From Siphonodentalium dalli (Eukaryota; Mollusca; Scaphopoda; Gadilida; Siphonodentaliidae): 64,000 nucleotides of DNA. Positions within the stretch are counted from its first letter, which is position 1; each line of letters starts with the position of its first letter. Positions 22,236 through 33,248 of the stretch are shown here, in pieces. The stretch lies in assembly GCA_032622095.1 (NCBI GenBank), contig CP136064.1, forward strand, positions 260,441,863 through 260,505,862, given 5' to 3'. Made by a program: the position numbers and the translations under genes. The notes under the pieces are model-generated. The model saw only the letters and a list, made by a program, of their open reading frames with translations, had not been told where the DNA came from and searched no databases.

Positions 22236-22640
22236 AGACCAAGTCTTCTTGGTCCACCAGTTGGGATATCGGTTGGGTTGATGCTGTTTTGGACAGAGTC
22301 CCATCATGTTAATATTCTATACCAGACATTCATTGAATCATTAATCATTAATCTGTCTTCAAAATGATATATCATTTACCATGATAGAAAATGGTAAAGT
22401 GATGATAAGATCGTTTAATATATTGTTTACATACATTTTCTGATAGCACAACAAATCAAAATTCTCTATGTTCATATACGCATAGTGTCCATTTCCCTTT
22501 ATATGAAGACATACAAGCAAGTTAACTCCTGCCCACGATTCTGGGCACAAAAAGTCTGTTATAAAAGAGTAACGGGATGGGACATGGTCTAAAACAGCAT
22601 CCAACTCAACCGATATCCCAAGCTGTTGTGGACCGAATCG
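22236..22640. mobile_element. Inverted-repeat element N
   Basis: The left arm ACCAAGTCTTCTTGGTCCAC, GATATCGGTTGGGTTG and ATGCTGTTTTGGAC is inverted at 22585-22650 (CTAAAACAGCATCCAACTCA, CCGATATCCCAAGC, CGACTTGGTC). The centre holds TTAATCTGTCTTCAAAATGA and its relatives. A fragment with the same phrases occurs at 51700-51880. The 81-codon minus frame inside is not a credible gene. Confidence 0.65.
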
Positions 22641-22747
22641 ACTTGGTCTAACATGATTAATGAATACAGTAGGGTGACTATATATATTATAGCATCTAAG
22701 CCAGTCTTAAACTAGTAACTGACGTTAGAATGACTAAGTTTACAATC

Positions 22748-23280
22748 TTAACCCGTTCTTTACTAAATGGATTCTCCCACCCAGTTATAAAAGTGTACAA
22801 TGGAATGGTACATTATTCATCTGGAGGGGTTTGCAGGAAACATCAGATGATAATACAAATAAATTCTGTATTAACCCGTTCTTTACTAAATGGATTCTCC
22901 CACCCAGTTATAAAAGTGTACAATGGAATGGTACATTATTCATCTGGAGGGGTTTGCAGGAAACATCAGATGATAATACAAATAAATTCTGTCTTAACCG
23001 TTTCTTTACTAAATGGATTCTCCCACTCAGTCAGTGACTCAGTTATAAAAGTGTACATTGGAATGGTCTATTACTCATCTGAAGGGTTTTTTTTTTTTAG
23101 AAAAAAAAGAAGAGCATACGACAGATAATACAAGTACAGAAGGAGTCATATTTAATAGAGGGAAATGTTCAGATCATAAGTTCAACAAACGACTATATGT
23201 TGTTTTTTCAACTTATCATCTGAACATTTCCTAAGGGAACTACTCGTTGATGAGTATTTAATAAAGAAATGGTTGACAGA
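22748..23280 (+). mobile_element. MITE family I with 123-bp internal tandem repeat
   Basis: TTAACCCGTTCTTTACTAAATGG starts at 22748 and 22871 with identical units. A diverged third starts at 22994, giving an exact 123-bp period. As 123 is divisible by three, the array makes a 132-codon open frame that is only a by-product. The remainder matches other I copies: GGGAAATGTTCAGATCATAA with its inverse TTATCATCTGAACATTTCC, and end GAGTATTTAATAAAGAAATGGTT. Confidence 0.75.
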
Positions 23281-24160
23281 CTGGTTTTATCTGGCTTCTA
23301 ACACCGTCATATAGAGGACATCCAGAGAATGCCGTGTAGAAGTTATCAGAGTGATTATGGCCCAACATCGTCGGCATATTTACACAATGCAAACAAAACA
23401 TGAGCCCTGTAGTATGACGTAATTCAGCAACAATCAGCTTCATGTTTTGATCCCGACAATGCAATCGCACTGCTCGCAACGCCTCTGTGTGGGCTTTTAC
23501 TCATAGCACCGAATTTCTCGTGTCATTATCGATCCTGGATAAGAACCTATTTTATTGTTACCGCAGTTGCGTTCAAGGCTGGTAGAAACCAAAGAGACAT
23601 TATCCAGTCGAAATGTATTGGTGAGGTACATGTGAACGTCAGTAAGTTAGTAAAAAATTCCTGAAAACAAGCACATACTCAAATCTATAACAAACAACAT
23701 GAAAACACAACCAACAGACATATCAAGAGCATACTTGTGGGAGTGTAATATATTTTATAATAGCTGTATTTGGAATTCTGTATTTATTTTTGGTTGATGA
23801 TGTTAATATTTATATAGTATTATATTTAATATACTCTCATCTTTATTTTCGAAACCACAAGCATTTTGTAGCTTAACATTCATATTTAGACCAGTTTCGA
23901 TTAAAAACATCTAACTTCAAACATTAGTCACTGTCACCAACCAACATAATACAGTCACCTAATAGACTCTGTCGCCAGACGTTTATGTTTTAGTATAAAT
24001 ATGATCTACTCGATATTCAAAAATGTCTGGCGATCACATGCATAATCTGACCTTTGAAAACTTAACAGAGCAAGAAGTTTGCAGTTAGAAGTTCTTGATC
24101 AAAACATGTCTTTTATCTGACCAGTGGGCATCAAAAAGGCCCCGTCAATCAGGAATATTA
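23281..24160. other. No supported gene
   Basis: A 73-codon minus-strand open frame at 23258-23479 reads as ordinary-looking peptide (Cys and His containing), but I find no convincing splice sites or family. The rest is AT-rich and unassigned. Confidence 0.4.
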
Positions 24161-24605
24161 AAAAGGCCCACTTAATGTTTGAATCCCCAGATCACATTAT
24201 ACAGTAAGAGTCGCCAAATATTTTTTTTTATAGTGACTTGATATACGGTTTTAATAACAATCTATGCCATAAAATATGATTAAAATACTATAATTCATCA
24301 CTATTTGAAACATCTGTGTCTCAGAAGATGCCCACAGAGAAATAGAAAACTGCTGAAATCATAGAATGACTCCCCCCCCCCCCCCCCCCCCCTCCCCTTT
24401 GGCACACAGAATGCAACAGAATTCAAACGAATGAGAAGAATTATATCTTTAAAATATAGAGTTATTCCCCCTGCATTGAAAATAATACTGATTTTTACTT
24501 CAATCTTGATGACAAAACGCATTGGAAACTCAACAAAAACAACATGTCCACAGTTTATTACACCAGATAAGTTGATAATACAATGTTTTGGAGCTTCCTC
24601 TTTTA

Positions 24606-24830
24606 AATGGTATATAATATGGCATATATTATATATAAAGTAATCTGGGGGTTCGATGGTATATAATATGGCATATATTATATATAAAGTAATCTGGGGG
24701 TTCGATGGTATATAATATGGCATATATTTTATATAATGTAATCTGGGGGTTCGATGGTATATAATATGGCATATATTTTATATAAAGTAATCTGGGGGTT
24801 CGATGGTATATAATATGGCATATATTTTAT
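24606..24830. repeat. 49-bp minisatellite, left block
   Basis: The unit GATGGTATATAATATGGCAT plus ATATTTTATATAAAGTAATC plus TGGGGGTTC repeats about four and a half times with only A/T changes. It derives from the right terminal region of family D, where a single copy is normal. It stops abruptly at CATATATTTTATA where the nested element begins. Confidence 0.9.
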
Positions 24831-26066
24831 ACAAGAGATGGACTGTCGTCCGGTGCATACCCCCTCATGGCATACCGCCTAGTGTGGGCACATCTATAAC
24901 TTATGATGGCTATACTCAGACATATGGACCCAGAAATCAGCATTTTCATATAAACAAAGATGAATAACTATAGAACAAAAAACCAAAACAAACATTTGAA
25001 TGTGCCATTAACTGTCCTCATAGTGGTGAACATCCATACAAAATTTCATTGAGATCCGAGCATTACTGTTCAAGTTATGAGCTGAACAGACATCGGATGG
25101 ATCAAACAGCCAACATTTCCAGATAAACAAAGATGAATTACTCTAGAATGGAAAAGCAGAACAGAACAATGGAACCCCCTATTGAATGTCCTCATAGCAG
25201 TGAACATCTATACCAAATTCCATTGAGATCCCAGCACAACTGTTGAAGTTACGACATGAAGACACCAGACGGACCAAAAAGCCAACATTTATTTCCAGAT
25301 GAACAAAGATGAGTAACTCTAGAATGGAAAAGCGGAACAAAACGATGGAACCCTCTTTTTAATGTCCTCATAGTAGTGAACATCCATACCAAATCCCATT
25401 GAGATCCCAGTACAACTGTCGAAGTTACAATATGAACAGACACCAGACGAACCAAAAAGCCAACATTTCCAGATGAACAAAGATGTATAACTCTAGAATG
25501 GAAAATCCGAACAAAACGATGGAACATTCTATTGAATGCCCTCATAGTAGTGAACATCCATACAAAATTTCATTGAGATCCGAGCACTACTGTTCAGGTT
25601 ATGACATGAACAGACACCAGATGGACCAAAACTCCAACATTTCAAGATAAACAAAGATGAATAACTCTAGAATGGAAAATCGGAACAAAACGATGGAACC
25701 CTCTATTTAATGTCCTCATAGTTGTGAACATCCACACCAAATTTGGTTGAGATCCCAGCACAACTGTTGAAGTTACGACATGAACAGACACCAGACGTAC
25801 CAAAAAGCCACTATTTCCAGATAAACAAAGATGAATAACTCTAGAATGGAAAATCCAAACAAAACGATGGAACCCTCTATTAAATGTCCTCATAATAGTG
25901 AACATCCATACCTGATTTCATTGAGATCCGAGCACTACTGTTCAAGTTATGACACGAACAGACATCGGACGGACGTACGCACGCACGGACGGACGCACGG
26001 ACGGACGGACGGACGGACGGACAGGTGCAAAACAGTATACCCCCCTTTTTTTTTTAAAAGGGGGTA
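24831..26066 (+). mobile_element. Nested element G carrying a 174-bp array
   Basis: Begins near GAGATGGACTGTCGTCCGGT, with GCATACCCCC following, and ends in a GGACGGACGG run, ATACCCCCC, and a T/A run before GGGGGTATAATAAT. The array between has six units with AAACAAAGATG-type starts at 24952, 25125, 25301, 25475, 25649 and 25823 (spacing 173-176). It interrupts the 49-bp minisatellite. The same right end occurs at 840-856. Several open frames here are repeat by-products. Confidence 0.75.
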
Positions 26067-26290
26067 TAATAATGTAATCTGGGGGTTCGATGGTATATAA
26101 TATGGCATATATTTTATATAATGTAATCTGGGGGTTCGATGGTATATAATATGGCATATATTTTATATAAAGTAATCTGGGGGTTCGATGGTATATAATA
26201 TGGCATATATTTTATATAATGTAATCTGGGGGTTCGATGGTATATAATATGGCATATATTTTATATAATGTAATCTGGGGGTTCGAATAT
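26067..26290. repeat. 49-bp minisatellite, right block
   Basis: Continues the left block with about four more units (GTAATCTGGGGGTTCGATGG and so on), ending in the D terminus. Together with the left block it gives about nine units before the G insertion is counted. Confidence 0.9.
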
Positions 26291-26611
26291 TAAGTGGGCC
26301 TTTAACATATAATGAGATGGAAGTTCTATTATGCTATTATCTGTTTTAGTGCCAGGGCTGAATACACTGACATTAAAATAGCTCAGCCCTTTAAATAGGC
26401 ATGTGTCCTATACGGCATTGCACAAAATTCTACATTGGCTTCTATGGGTTTTCTATGAAATAGCATTTTGCTGTAACTAATTTCACAGGCTGGCAAATAA
26501 AAATTGAGGGTTATAAAAGAAACAAATTCCAATAGAAATTATATCATGTGAGCCTCAATGGTAATTCTATTGTGTAACTATTAAGAAAATAAAATCTTAA
26601 TCAGGTAATAT

Positions 26612-27484
26612 CAGGGACCAGCCTAGACCATATTTTCAGGGCGAAATGACTTCGCCCTACTATCAAAATAAGGCGAAGTGGCCGTTCTATAGGGCGAAGT
26701 GAGTCTACAAAACTTAAATTGAACAGTACTACGACAGGAGTCGCTATAGAACGAAAATAGGAGAGATGTAATATGTCAATTAAACTTATGAAACAATGGT
26801 TGAAATATGGAGTCTTTATGTTCACTTCATGACCCTAATAACTATTAATAATACCCAAACATAATTGTGAGAGGATAGCAGCATTTTATATCGTAATTGT
26901 GGGAGAATGACAAGATTTTATTTCATATTTTTCGGGTTTTTAAAAATGCCAACAATATTTATCAAACCGAAACGAAACGAAATCATGAACACTTTCACTG
27001 CGCTCTATTAGTAATCCCGTTTGAAAATTTAATATGCTTCACAAATGAATTAGTTTTAAAATTTCTTTAACCAAACACCATAGAGGGAGTGATGAACTGA
27101 CACATTGTGAGAGCTGTGAGTTGTAATCTTCATTGTAAGGTGTGGTAATCACGGTAATCTAAAAATCACAACAACCAGATTAACACTTGAGGCCCGACGA
27201 TGTTTTCACAGCTGCCAGTAATCAGACTCCGTTGTCAACATGCTTCCAGATTGGAGCAATAAAGGTGTTAATTGTTTTACAACACCCTGATAGTGGAGTA
27301 TTGTGTGCAATCACTGTTGACAGTTGTAAATTATCATAAATTATTTGGGGAATTTTGCCGATTTTCGTCAGTCAACTTTGGAATTTTCAGGGCGACTTGA
27401 ACTTCGCCCGACTGCAAAAATAAGGCGAAGCGGACGGCGCTAGGGCGAAGAAGTCGCCCACGTCGCCCTCTCGGCTGGTCCCTG
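26612..27484. mobile_element. hAT-like non-autonomous element, 873 bp, 8-bp duplication GGTAATAT
   Basis: GGTAATAT at 26604-26611 and 27485-27492 flanks inverted ends CAGGGACCAGCC and GGCTGGTCCCTG. CAGGG-type ends with 8-bp duplications are characteristic of hAT elements. Subterminal segments share ATTTTCAGGGCGA, AAATAAGGCGAAG and TAGGGCGAAG in direct orientation near 26632-26700 and 27392-27450. No transposase frame remains. Confidence 0.85.
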
Positions 27485-27874
27485 GGTAATATATAATTTA
27501 TATTAACTAATTCGACCCAGAATAATTCTAAGACAAAACAAAAGAAATCATATAAATGTATAAGTGAAACAGACTAAAACGTTTGAAATGGAAACTCCAT
27601 TTTTAAAACAAAATAATTTCAGTAAGTTCTTTGTTCATCTAATTCATAAAATGGTATACATGTACATGTATATATTCTTAATGAATATCCCAATTATTTA
27701 CAAGGATTAATAACATTATGGCAACAATAATAACAGGATGCTGCTATAGACTTAAAAACTAAATTGACTTTTTGTCATAACTGCCTACTGACTCAAGTGA
27801 GCTTTCCAACAACATTTAATATGAATTATGCCAAAGCTCAGACATGAATAGGCCAATACCGTTAGCCCATTCAT

Positions 27875-28112
27875 TCATTAAAGATTCTGTGCCAGTGCAT
27901 TCTCTTCTATATGCGAGTCTCCTATAAGGAGTCTCACATATATAAGAGAATGCACTGGCTTACTGCAAGGTCAAGGTAATATTGTCAGGTGAATATATTT
28001 ATTCTTTTATATATTAAGCGAGGATCCATATGGGAGAGTCGCATATATAAGAGAATGCATTGACACAGGGTTTTCGCAAAATTTCAGGAAGCTTCAATCA
28101 TGGAATGGTTAA
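27875..28112. mobile_element. PB4-type double-hairpin element
   Basis: Two hairpins (arms GCCAGTGCATTCTCTTCTAT and inverse; GCGAGGATCC...GAGAATGCATTG) are separated by TTACTGCAAGGTCAAGGTAA. The right end GTTTTCGCAAAATTTCAGGA, then ATCATGGAATGGTTAA, ends in TTAA at 28109-28112. The left end is reduced to TTAAAGATTCTGTGCCAG. The element carries no coding sequence. Confidence 0.7.
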
Positions 28113-28258
28113 CATCACTGGAGGTATTTTCTGTTTCTTCCGTCATGATGGAGGCCTGTGATTTCCAATTTTTTTAGTTCCAGACAATCAACACTGATTG
28201 TTAAGAGAATTTGGCACTTTCAGATGAACATGATCTTGCGAGATTTGGCTTGGAGAGG

Positions 28259-28650
28259 TTAACCCTTTACCCAACAAACCGGCCAAAAACGCCCAAAATA
28301 AAGCTTCAACAGCCTAAAATATCTTCGGTCTGTCTCAATAGAACCATACAAATATGGATATCATTGGAACCGGCTCCTTGACCACATTGTGATAGTTACA
28401 GTTATGCCCTGTGCCAATGCATTCTCTGATATATGCGAGTCGACCATAGGTCGCCTCGCATATATAAGAGAATGCATTGGCCTAAAAAAAATCTTTTTTT
28501 TAACACTTTTTCTTACATTCTTCAACAATTTTATAATTTTTAATGTGTTAAGCCAATGCATTCTCTTATATATGCGAGGCGACCTATGGTCGACTCGCAT
28601 ATATAAGAGAATGCATTGGCACAGGGCCGTTCTGTTGGGTAAAGGGTTAA
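28259..28650 (+). mobile_element. PB1 double-hairpin MITE, copy 1
   Basis: Coordinates include TTAA at both ends. Terminal inverted repeats are CCCTTTACCCAACA and TGTTGGGTAAAGGG. Next to the left end lies a single-copy arm (AAGCTTCAACAGCC to GATAGTTACAGTTATG). Then come hairpin 1 (core GACC-ATA-GGTC), an A/T-rich spacer with AACACTTTTTCTTAC, and hairpin 2, which is the inverse of hairpin 1. TTAA flanks and a CCC start resemble piggyBac-type elements. Overlapping open frames on both strands come from the palindrome. Confidence 0.88.
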
Positions 28651-29540
28651 CAGCAATACCCATTGCGAAGGCCATCCGCATTTTTAACTTAAGATTGTTT
28701 GTCATTGTTGTAGCTGTGGCCTGTGGGTCTGTAACCCTCAATACATCTAATTTTGCAATAAAAAATCTGTCACTCTTTTATATCACCACTTGTTAGAAGT
28801 GGTCCTGCAAATTTGCTATGATGCTGGAATGTCCTGCTCAATTGCTATGATGTTCGGTAGGCCAAACTGATGCTGTTAAGAAAATGTAGTGTTATTTTTT
28901 CTAAAGTTGTCATTTTCACAGCCTTTAGCTAATCTGAAGGAACGGAGGAAAAGCTATTGTTTGTAAAACGTTCAACAACAATATACATTGTAAAATATAT
29001 AAATTATGACACTTTTGATTGTTGCAAAACCAATCATAATAAAAATTATTGTCGTTTTACAAAACCTGAGCAGCCATGATTAAAATATTCATATTCATGA
29101 CTGTTTCATGGGGACACTAGCTTTTTCTCCAATTGCTTGTATTAGCCAAACGGAGGAGAATTGTAAACCTGTTTATGGTAATACTATGGGAGCATTTCAA
29201 GCCATGTAAACAATCATGCATATCACACAGTCATTCTCAAAGATTAACAAAATCACATACACAATTATTAGCCAAAACAAACATTCTGATTATATAAACA
29301 CAATGGGAAGATAGACTATAGAGTTACCTGATGACATCGAGTATAACATCTACCAAAATGACTTATTTTCATTTGTTAAATTAAGACTATAAGATAGAAG
29401 CAGCTTCATTGCACAAATCCTTTTCTAGAAAATGCTAACACAAATATATATGTGAGGTTTTGATTGAAGAACTTCAAATTTTGCATGCAAAACATCAACA
29501 GACTATTCCATTAATCAACTTGAAGGTCCATCCAATAGTA
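28651..29540. other. No recognised feature
   Basis: AT-rich stretch without an exon-like frame. A weak inverted relation exists between GGAGGAAAAGCTATTG near 28943 and TAGCTTTTTCTCC near 29118, too imperfect to call an element. Confidence 0.45.
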
Positions 29541-29687
29541 CAGTAATGCCCTAAATAATAGACTCCTTAACCACAGCAGAATTATGGGTAATTTTTCAGG
29601 ATTTAGTTGGAAATATACCGACTAAATCCTGAAAAATTAACCATAATTCTGCTGTGGTTAAGGAGTCGATTATTTAGGACATTAAAG
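29541..29687. mobile_element. MITE B, shortened copy
   Basis: CAGTAATGCCCTAAATAATA to TTATTTAGGACATTAAAGTA. The loop and the inner arm have been deleted down to GGAAATATACCGACTAAATC, leaving about 147 bp. The outer arms remain near-perfect. Confidence 0.8.
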
Positions 29688-29749
29688 TATTAGAATGCAG
29701 GGATATCGTGTGATAAAGTCAACATAATGTTAACATATATAATAATCAT

Positions 29750-30060
29750 TTATAGTTTCTCCGCCTCTTGATCTATCCTTCCGCAAGTGATGGCAAACCT
29801 ATTAACATATGTGTCATTCAGCTTAATACACGCCACCCTTCATAGAATGCATGAATTAAAAAAACAAACTAATAAGGTTTATTCAGACACATGCAGGGCT
29901 TGTTTCTGTCATGTGTGTGATGATGCTTTTATTTTATAGTTCCGGTTTCATCGCTGAGGCGAACGACATTTATGTCATGTGACATCGGGATGTGCATGGA
30001 ACACGTAAATACGACATCGCAAGAACACTGTAATTCTAGAAGGAACAAGCTTGTAAAAAT
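29750..30060 (+). mobile_element. Element J, copy 1
   Basis: Matches the inverse of about 50640-50960. Shared landmarks are CTATCCTTCCGC, AGGTTTATT, CATGTGTG-GATGATGCTTTTA, TATAGTTCCGGTTTCAT, GAGGCGAA and AACACTGTA. Edges are approximate. No coding potential. Confidence 0.6.
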
Positions 30061-30080
30061 GATCTCCATAGTTTTCTACT

Positions 30081-30712
30081 TTACTCGTATTTAAATTCGC
30101 GCAATACTATTGTTCGCACACCCATCAGTGCACGAATTTAAAACTGAGCTAAAAATAATACGACTCCTGAGTTTATACCAAACCACAGGAAACAAGAAGG
30201 CTATATATATGTTGATGAGTCACATATACATTACAGAACATTGGGCCGAATATTATGGCTTTCAGGACTATAATTTACATTCGGGCAACCAACACCACAA
30301 CCATTACTAATATGTATAATATAATTATATAGCATTGTAACATCATTGATGTTGAAATACTTGTAAGAAATACACATATTGCAGACTAAAGAGGCATGAA
30401 AGCATGTCCCCCCATGTGCGTAAATTAAAACTGAGCAAAAATTAGTACTGCGCGACTTTAACCCTTTGAGTGCCAGGCCAATTTTTTTATCAACCCATAT
30501 ACCCTGTGCCAATGTATTCTCTTATATATGCGAATCGACCATAGGTCGACTCGCAAAAAAAGAGAATGCATTGGCCTAACATTTTTTTTATTTTTACAAT
30601 TTTGTACAATTTTAATAATTTATTCTTATATTTTTTAACAGACTTATTTTGTAGGTTTAGGGCCGATGAGATCGGTCCCTGGCACTCAAAGGGTTAAATA
30701 CGAGTAAGGTAT
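30081..30712. mobile_element. Inverted-end element O interrupted by PB2
   Basis: The left end TTACTCGTATTTAAATTCGC is inverted at the right as GCGCGACTTTAA, then the PB2 insertion, then TTAAATACGAGTAA. A second inner copy of the phrase AAACTGAGC-AAAAAT occurs at both ends. The left end has a single TTAA (30091-30094) where the right end is occupied. The 66- and 93-codon frames are incidental. Confidence 0.6.
30458..30697. mobile_element. PB2 single-hairpin MITE, copy 1
   Basis: TTAA at 30458-30461 and 30694-30697. The ends are CCCTTTGAGTGCCAGG and CCAGGGACC...GGCACTCAAAGGG, with GATGAG-ATCGGTCCCTGG inside the right end. One hairpin of the shared module (core GACC-ATA-GGTC) is followed by a T-rich spacer. 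Different termini from PB1 but the same hairpin. Confidence 0.85.
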
Positions 30713-30760
30713 GCGAAGTTACAAAGTTCTTCAATCTACGCCTGTGCATTTTGTGCATGT

Positions 30761-31004
30761 GTTTTCTATTCTGAATGGATTCTCCCACTCAAGTCATAAA
30801 AGTATACATTGGAAGGGTCTATTATTCATCTGGAGGGGTTTTCAGGAAATATGAGCAGATGACAGACAATAGAAAGAATAGAAGGAATCCTATTCATCAG
30901 AGGGGAATGTTCAAATAATAAGTTCAATGTCGTTTGTTGAACTTATTATGTGAACATTTCTTTAGGGAAGTACTCATCAATTAGTATTCATAGAAAAGGT
31001 TACA
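30761..31004 (+). mobile_element. MITE family I copy
   Basis: TTTCTATTCTGAATGGATTC, CATCTGGAGGGGTTTTCAGG, GACAGACAATAG and GGAATGTTCAAATAATAAGT with its inverse ACTTATTATGTGAACATTTC are followed by the end GTATTCATAGAAAAGGTTA. The terminus has decayed from TTAA. Confidence 0.7.
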
Positions 31005-31419
31005 AATTTTATCTTGCCGCCCAAATTCTGCCAAAAGGGAGCTGAGATCTAAAATAAGATCACCATTTCACTGGTCTTCAATGCTAAACATTCTGCCTGA
31101 AATACTAACACTTTCACCAGAGTTTCTTTGAGGTACAATACAGGATGGAACACCATGCAGGTAAACACACACATATATTGGGACTTGGGTGCATATAAAT
31201 GGGGTTCCAGGCAGGTGAAGAGCAATCAGATGCATCCACAGCCAAGGCCTCAAATCGGCATTCAGTGAGTAGCGATGCATCTCCATAGCTGTTAGTCACA
31301 ACATTATGTCACACAACCTACAATAGAAAGGAAAGGCTATAACATACAGGTTACACTTAATGACATATTTTTTATCTTATTTCAGTGAATAAAACCAATA
31401 TGTTAGTATCCAAACACTA
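31005..31419. other. No recognised feature
   Basis: Two overlapping minus-strand open frames of 72 and 61 codons (31068-31299) without domain or splice evidence. Otherwise unassigned. Confidence 0.4.
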
Positions 31420-31531
31420 CAGTAATGCCCTAAATAATCGACTCCTTAACAAGAGCAGAATTATGGGTAATTTTTCATGATTTAGTCGGAAATATGGCTT
31501 GTTCAATTTATTTAGGGCATTAAATTTACTG
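31420..31531. mobile_element. MITE B, truncated copy
   Basis: The left arm CAGTAATGCCCTAAATAATC to GGAAATATGGCTTGTT is intact, but the right arm is reduced to TTTATTTAGGGCATTAAATT-TACTG. The internal deletion removed most of the right arm. Confidence 0.75.
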
Positions 31532-32114
31532 TATCTCTGCTGGAAGAATGCAGCAACCAACTAAGATAGTCGAAAATTCAAACCACATCGACTATACTAT
31601 TTCAGAGAACACAATGTTTGAACTGTGCACAAATATAAATATTTACTACTTTTTTGGGACGAATTATTGGATATTAAACATTATAGCAATGATTCTTCCA
31701 ACAAAAGTCACTGCATGCAATTCATTTATAACAATAACGCTGTTCCCTAGCTATTTTGGATATAAAATTTATGACAATAACTAATCATGGCACGATTATC
31801 ATTTACTGAATTATCTCCCATTCAGAAAGTTAAGATATTAAGTTCAACAAACCAAGGTCATTTGTTCAACTCTTTATCTGAACTTTCCTCCTGTGAACTA
31901 GTTATCAAATTGTGTGTATCTTCGATGGGTTAAAACGGAACATTCACAAATGTTTAACCTCTTCGCTGCCACGACGTCCATAACTATAATGGATGTAAAA
32001 ATGCACGTTATGTGCTATATGGTCTGCGACACCTGCAGACCTCCTACAAGCACACTAGCAGTTGGCCATCATTCATAGTGAAAACTCAATAATTTGTGCT
32101 TCGGAAGGAGTGTA
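31532..32114. other. No gene; small I-related remnant
   Basis: Around 31805-31915, TCTCCCATTCAG, AGTTCAACAAACC...GGTCATTTGTTCAACT and CTGAACTTTCC recall family I. A 78-codon plus frame (31548-31784) has no support. Confidence 0.4.
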
Positions 32115-32327
32115 CAGTAATGCTCTAATTAATCGACCTCTTAACCAAAGCAGAATTATGGGTAACTTTTCAGGATTTAGTCGGAAATATGGCTTGTTGC
32201 CATTCATCGGAAAGCTCTCGGGGAGAGCTTTCCGATGAATGGCAACAAGCCATATTTCCGACTAAATCCTGAAAAGTTACCCATAATTCTGCTTTGGTTA
32301 AGAGGTCGATTAATTAGAGCATTACTG
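32115..32327. mobile_element. MITE B, full-length 213-bp copy
   Basis: The most complete B element. CAGTAATGCTCTAATTAATC to GATTAATTAGAGCATTACTG, with TA on both sides. The arms continue through TTTTCAGGATTTAGTCGG, GGCTTGTTGCCATTCATCGG and AAAGCTCTC to a four-base centre. Nearly perfect hairpin throughout, with matching changes on both arms relative to other copies (CTCTAATTAATC here, CCCTAAATAATC elsewhere). Confidence 0.9.
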
Positions 32328-32338
32328 TATCTCAATGT

Positions 32339-32601
32339 TGTAACCCCTCCATGACTGGAGCTTCCTGAAATGTTGCGTTAACCCTGAGCCAATGATTCTC
32401 TTATATATGCGAGTCTCCCAGACAGGGCTTCACATATATAAGAGAATGCATCGGCCTAATATTATTTAACTTGACCTTGTAAGCCAGTGCATTCTCTTGT
32501 ATATGCGAGGCTCCATATGGGTGACTCGCATATATAAGAGAATCCACTGGCACAGGATCTTTAATGCTGCACCAGCGCAGCTCCCATCATGAAAGGGTTA
32601 A
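32339..32601. mobile_element. PB4 double-hairpin MITE
   Basis: The left end GTAACCCCTCCATGACTGGA has lost one T of TTAA. The right end is CATCATGAAAGGGTTAA (TTAA at 32598). Two shared-module hairpins with cores TCCC-AGACA-GGG and TCCATATGGG flank TTGACCTTGTAAGC. A conserved CTGCACCAGCGCAGC lies at the right. Confidence 0.8.
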
Positions 32602-33248
32602 GGCCATGCTAAGGTGACAAATAAACTAATCTGTTCTGAATCTCAGCCTACATGGAGACGGCACTCATAATCTAGCCACTTACGACTCTGAAAATAACTC
32701 CAACACTATTACTGTGTCCCATCTGAAAAACCTTTATAAAACATATAAGACAAGTAGACATATTTACAGTAAAGATTCAGAAAGGCTGTTCCACAGAGAA
32801 GTGGAAAGTAAAGAGTATAAAAGATTAGACTTCACAGAGAATATGTAGAGATGGTTAAGTAAAGATAAGGGCAATAAATATATTTCACAGACCGTCCTAG
32901 AGTGGGTAAAATAAAAAGAACAAGTTTTATTTTAAATTGTTTATTTCACATCATGTCTCAAGCATCAGAACACATCTATGGCTGGCGTCGGGTGAAAAAT
33001 AATGCAATTCAATGAAAATACAAATCTGAGTGATAAATTTACCTAAGTGCATTTGAAGACAAATATAAATAATAAATGGATGTTGATTTGCTTGAGTTCC
33101 ATGGAATATGGAAGCATGTTGGTTTAACTTTTACATTTACATAAAAATGTCAGACCAACTTGCATCCATACTTCATGGAATGCAACAAAATCATCATCCA
33201 TTTCTTATAGTTACACTAAACTTTCTGATTAATGAGCATTTAGTGCAT
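32602..33248. other. No recognised feature
   Basis: AT-rich unassigned sequence between a PB4 and an E element. A small inverted pair, CCATGGAATATGGAAGCATG and its inverse near 33160, spans about 80 bp around 33100-33180. Confidence 0.4.

Larger units (their letters stand above)
24163..26304 (-). mobile_element. MITE family D, composite copy with minisatellite and nested array
   Basis: The left end AGGCCCACTTAATGTTTGAA and right end TATTAAGTGGGCCTTTAA are D termini next to TTAA-like flanks. The body resembles 4250-4741 (GGTTTTAATAACAATCT, CCACAGAGAAATAGAAA) with a 21-C run at 24372. A 49-bp minisatellite has expanded at the right, and a 1.2-kb element sits inside it. The D copies are normally about 450-490 bp, so this one has grown to 2.1 kb. 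Confidence 0.75.

Noticed and set aside
23258-23479. 73-codon minus frame with Cys/His and a CPLYDGVR phrase faintly like the end of some reverse-transcriptase proteins
   Set aside because: Too short, no catalytic motif, no neighbouring retroelement sequence.
24640-24660. GGTTCGA phrases in D elements resembling a tRNA B box
   Set aside because: No matching A box at the right distance and no cloverleaf; the phrase belongs to the MITE terminus.
25249-25905. 102- and 87-codon repetitive minus frames
   Set aside because: By-products of the 174-bp non-coding array in element G.
28361-28796. 126- and 135-codon overlapping frames on both strands, with relatives at 36257, 52828, 53738 and 60741
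   Set aside because: They are translations of the PB1 and PB4 hairpins; peptides such as AMHSLIYA or QCILLYMR recur only because the DNA recurs.
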